Shown here piece by piece: positions 6,727-7,797 of a stretch of DNA of 7,797 bases. Under the pieces are notes generated by a model. It did not search any database. It had not been told where the DNA came from and saw nothing but the letters and a program-made list of their open reading frames with translations. The DNA is from an uncultured Erysipelotrichaceae bacterium (lineage in GTDB: Bacteria; Bacillota_I; Bacilli_A; Erysipelotrichales; Erysipelotrichaceae). Numbering within the stretch: the first letter of the stretch is position 1; each line of letters opens with the position of its first letter. The translations under genes were made by a program, and so were the position numbers. The stretch covers positions 1 to 7,797 of the forward strand of contig CADBMY010000124.1 of assembly GCA_902795905.1 (NCBI GenBank), in the 5' to 3' direction.

Positions 6727-6732
6727 TATAAT
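6724..6732 (+). promoter_or_regulatory. Putative extended -10 element upstream of the OB-fold lipoprotein
   Basis: TGATATAAT is a perfect extended -10, and its TGA is also the stop codon of the solute-binding protein. The -35 region is weak. Transcription would start near 6739, about 60 bases before ATG 6798. It competes with the TATAAT at 6757-6762 as the true promoter. Confidence 0.4.
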
Positions 6733-6756
6733 TTCCGCATTTGACGAAAACAAGAG

Positions 6757-6762
6757 TATAAT
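6757..6762 (+). promoter_or_regulatory. Second putative -10 (TATAAT) for the OB-fold lipoprotein
   Basis: A perfect TATAAT with no -35 at ideal spacing; the TTGACG at 6741-6746 is only 10 bases away. A start from it would be near 6769, exactly within the palindrome at 6768-6781. Either this or the extended -10 at 6724-6732 could drive the gene, or it may be read through from the ABC operon, since no terminator is visible in the 71-base gap. Confidence 0.4.
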
Positions 6763-6767
6763 TAATT

Positions 6768-6781
6768 TGTGAATTTTCACA
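6768..6781. promoter_or_regulatory. Operator-like palindrome TGTGAA-TT-TTCACA
   Basis: Perfect 6-bp arms around TT, placed at the predicted transcription start and just before the ribosome site AGGGAG (6786-6791). It resembles a CRP-type box but has only 4 bases between TGTGA and TCACA where CRP needs 6, so a CRP site is unlikely. A dimeric repressor site is a reasonable inference. Confidence 0.45.
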
Positions 6782-6797
6782 GAATAGGGAGAAAGAA

Positions 6798-7541
6798 ATG
6801 AAAAAGTTAGGAAATGTACTGATGGCTTCACTTCTTCTGCTTACTGTCGGATGCAGTAAGGGAAGCGGCAAGGAAGCCGGAAAAGCCGACACCGAAAAGG
6901 GTGAAGGCGTTATGACGTATGCCGAGTATGCTGCTGCAGAAACCGGCAGTGAAGTAACAATCGAGACTTACATTCAGGGCAGTCAGTCCTGGTGGGAAGG
7001 CGCCGCAAGATTCTATACACAGGATGCTGAAGGCGGATACTTCATCTACGGCATGCCCTGCACGGAAGAGGAATACAAGAAACTGACGCCCGGCACAAAG
7101 ATCAAGGTTCACGGCTATAAAGCTGTATGGTCCGGTGAAGTTGAAATTGATGAAGGTGCTGAGTGGGAGATCCTCGACGGCAACTACATTGCTGAACCTA
7201 TCGATGTGACAAGTCTGCTGGGTACAGATGGTCTGATCGACAAGCAGAACATGAAGGTCAGCTTCAAGGGTCTGACAGTCGAAGCAGCGAATGATGCCGG
7301 TGATGCCTTCCTGTACAACTGGGATGGTTCCGGTTCTGAGGGTGATGACCTGTACTTCAATGTTTCCAAGGATGGTCAGGTCTACTCATTCACGGTTGAG
7401 TCCTATCTGACAGGCAAGGATACAGATGTATACAAGGCTGTCAAGGAACTCAAGGTCGGCGATAAGATCGATGTAGAAGGTTTCCTGTACTGGTATGAAG
7501 GCCCTCAGCCTCATGTCACGGCAGTCAGTGCTTCCAAGTAG
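6798..7541 (+). CDS. Secreted lipoprotein with two predicted tandem OB-fold domains, function unknown
   Basis: 247 residues. The signal peptide MKKLGNVLMASLLLLTVGC ends in lipobox LTVGC with Cys19, followed by a Gly/Lys/Glu-rich linker (20-37), so it should be anchored on the outer face of the membrane. Two similar halves follow. Residues 39-127 start MTYAEYAA, run through IETYIQG and YTQDAEGGYFIYG, then LTPGTKIKVHGYKAVWSGEVEI. Residues 133-246 run through VSFKGLTV and FLYNWDGSG, then LKVGDKIDVEGFLYWYEGPQPHV. The repeated pattern, a strand, a displayed beta-hairpin, then 'L-x-x-G-x-K-I-x-V-x-G' followed by aromatic strands, is what OB-fold domains look like. No catalytic motif is seen. Ribosome site AGGGAG lies 6 bases before the ATG. 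It has its own promoter signals and a terminator, and no operon partner after it. The ligand (nucleic acid, sugar or protein) is unknown; the OB-fold call is an inference from strand pattern. Confidence 0.85.
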   Translation: MKKLGNVLMASLLLLTVGCSKGSGKEAGKADTEKGEGVMTYAEYAAAETGSEVTIETYIQGSQSWWEGAARFYTQDAEGGYFIYGMPCTEEEYKKLTPGTKIKVHGYKAVWSGEVEIDEGAEWEILDGNYIAEPIDVTSLLGTDGLIDKQNMKVSFKGLTVEAANDAGDAFLYNWDGSGSEGDDLYFNVSKDGQVYSFTVESYLTGKDTDVYKAVKELKVGDKIDVEGFLYWYEGPQPHVTAVSASK

Positions 7542-7550
7542 TCTTATATG

Positions 7551-7578
7551 AAAACAACTCCTCAGGAGTTGTTTTTTT
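7551..7578 (+). terminator. Intrinsic terminator, probably bidirectional
   Basis: An 11-bp perfect stem (7551-7561 with 7565-7575) has a 3-base loop TCA, and its 3' arm runs into a T-tract ending at 7578. It starts 10 bases after the lipoprotein stop. On the leftward strand the same hairpin is followed by TTTT, so it can also end the methyltransferase gene, whose stop codon is the loop itself. Confidence 0.9.
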
Positions 7579-7797
7579 CATTCATTCTGACCATGACTGT
7601 AATGGATTCCACCTGGGCTGTTCCCGGAAACATATCCCACGGGATGATCGTGACAATGTGATAGGCATGTTTCAGCACATTCAGGTTCTTTGCCAGAGTG
7701 GCGGGGTTGCAGGAAACATAGACGATACGTTTTGGCTTTGCCTGCAGGATCGCTTCCAGCATTTCATCGGAGAGACCGGCACGCGGAGGATCGGCCA
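7562..7797 (-). CDS. rlmD: 23S rRNA m5U methyltransferase, RlmD/RlmCD (RumA) family, C-terminal part
   Basis: The last 77 residues of a leftward gene whose 5' part lies beyond the window. This enzyme family methylates uracil C5 in 23S rRNA (U1939 in E. coli; U747 and U1939 by RlmCD in Bacillus) using S-adenosylmethionine, in the cytoplasm. The sequence shows DPPRAGLS at the visible start, then IVYVSCNPATLAKNL containing the catalytic cysteine in the SCNPATL motif. FPGTAQVESITVMVR follows, where the Glu of QVES matches the family's general-base glutamate. The C-terminus ends soon after, as in the family. The stop TGA (7562-7564 on the leftward strand) is the loop of the shared terminator. The choice among RlmD, RlmC and RlmCD cannot be made from the C-terminus; the Bacillota context favours an RlmCD-like enzyme, and the rlmD symbol is the common label. 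Confidence 0.92.
   Translation of the reverse strand, partial: ADPPRAGLSDEMLEAILQAKPKRIVYVSCNPATLAKNLNVLKHAYHIVTIIPWDMFPGTAQVESITVMVRMNEKNNS

Noticed and set aside
6768..6781. CRP/CcpA-type site
   Set aside because: TGTGA and TCACA are separated by 4 bases rather than the 6 of CRP, and the sequence does not match a cre box. It is kept only as a generic palindrome.

Overview
The window looks like a chromosomal stretch of a Bacillota (Firmicutes) bacterium of middling GC, plausibly Erysipelotrichia-like. The grounds are strong Shine-Dalgarno sites, Gram-positive style lipoproteins, a TOBE-type sugar ABC ATPase and short intergenic spaces. The lineage is an inference from style, not from a marker gene. 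UGA is a normal stop here: five other genes end in TGA, three of them directly overlapping or abutting a neighbour.

Layout. (1) Positions 1-61 may hold the start of a leftward gene running off the edge (weak). (2) 146-1423 (+) is a 425-codon alpha/beta hydrolase reading frame, complete except for one in-frame TGA at 473-475. That TGA replaces the first glycine of the GHSGG nucleophile elbow. (3) 1424-2149 (-) is a short-chain dehydrogenase/reductase (SDR) fold protein that has lost the YxxxK catalytic pair. Its stop codon abuts the hydrolase stop with no spacer. (4) A roughly 100-bp divergent promoter region (2150-2249) carries two small palindromes. (5) 2250-6726 (+) is a tightly coupled four-gene CUT1-type ABC importer operon: ATPase, two permeases with EAA loops, and a lipoprotein solute-binding protein. 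The binding protein has an unusual extra C-terminal membrane segment. (6) 6798-7541 (+) is a lipoprotein with what look like two tandem OB-fold domains, with its own promoter signals and an operator-like palindrome. (7) A bidirectional hairpin terminator at 7551-7578 separates it from (8), the C-terminal end of a leftward 23S rRNA m5U methyltransferase of the RlmD/RlmCD family (7562-7797, cut by the window edge).

How they work together. The ABC operon should import an oligosaccharide or polyol-type solute: the binding protein captures it outside, the two permeases form the channel, and the ATPase powers it. No glycosidase, kinase or regulator lies in the window to name the substrate. The divergent SDR could share regulation with the operon, but its degenerate active site argues against an ordinary dehydrogenase role. 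The rRNA methyltransferase is housekeeping.

No mobile elements, CRISPR arrays, tRNAs or rRNAs were seen. I do not see a clear new multi-gene system. The points most worth checking are the TGA inside the hydrolase active site, the SDR without its catalytic residues, and the doubly anchored binding protein.
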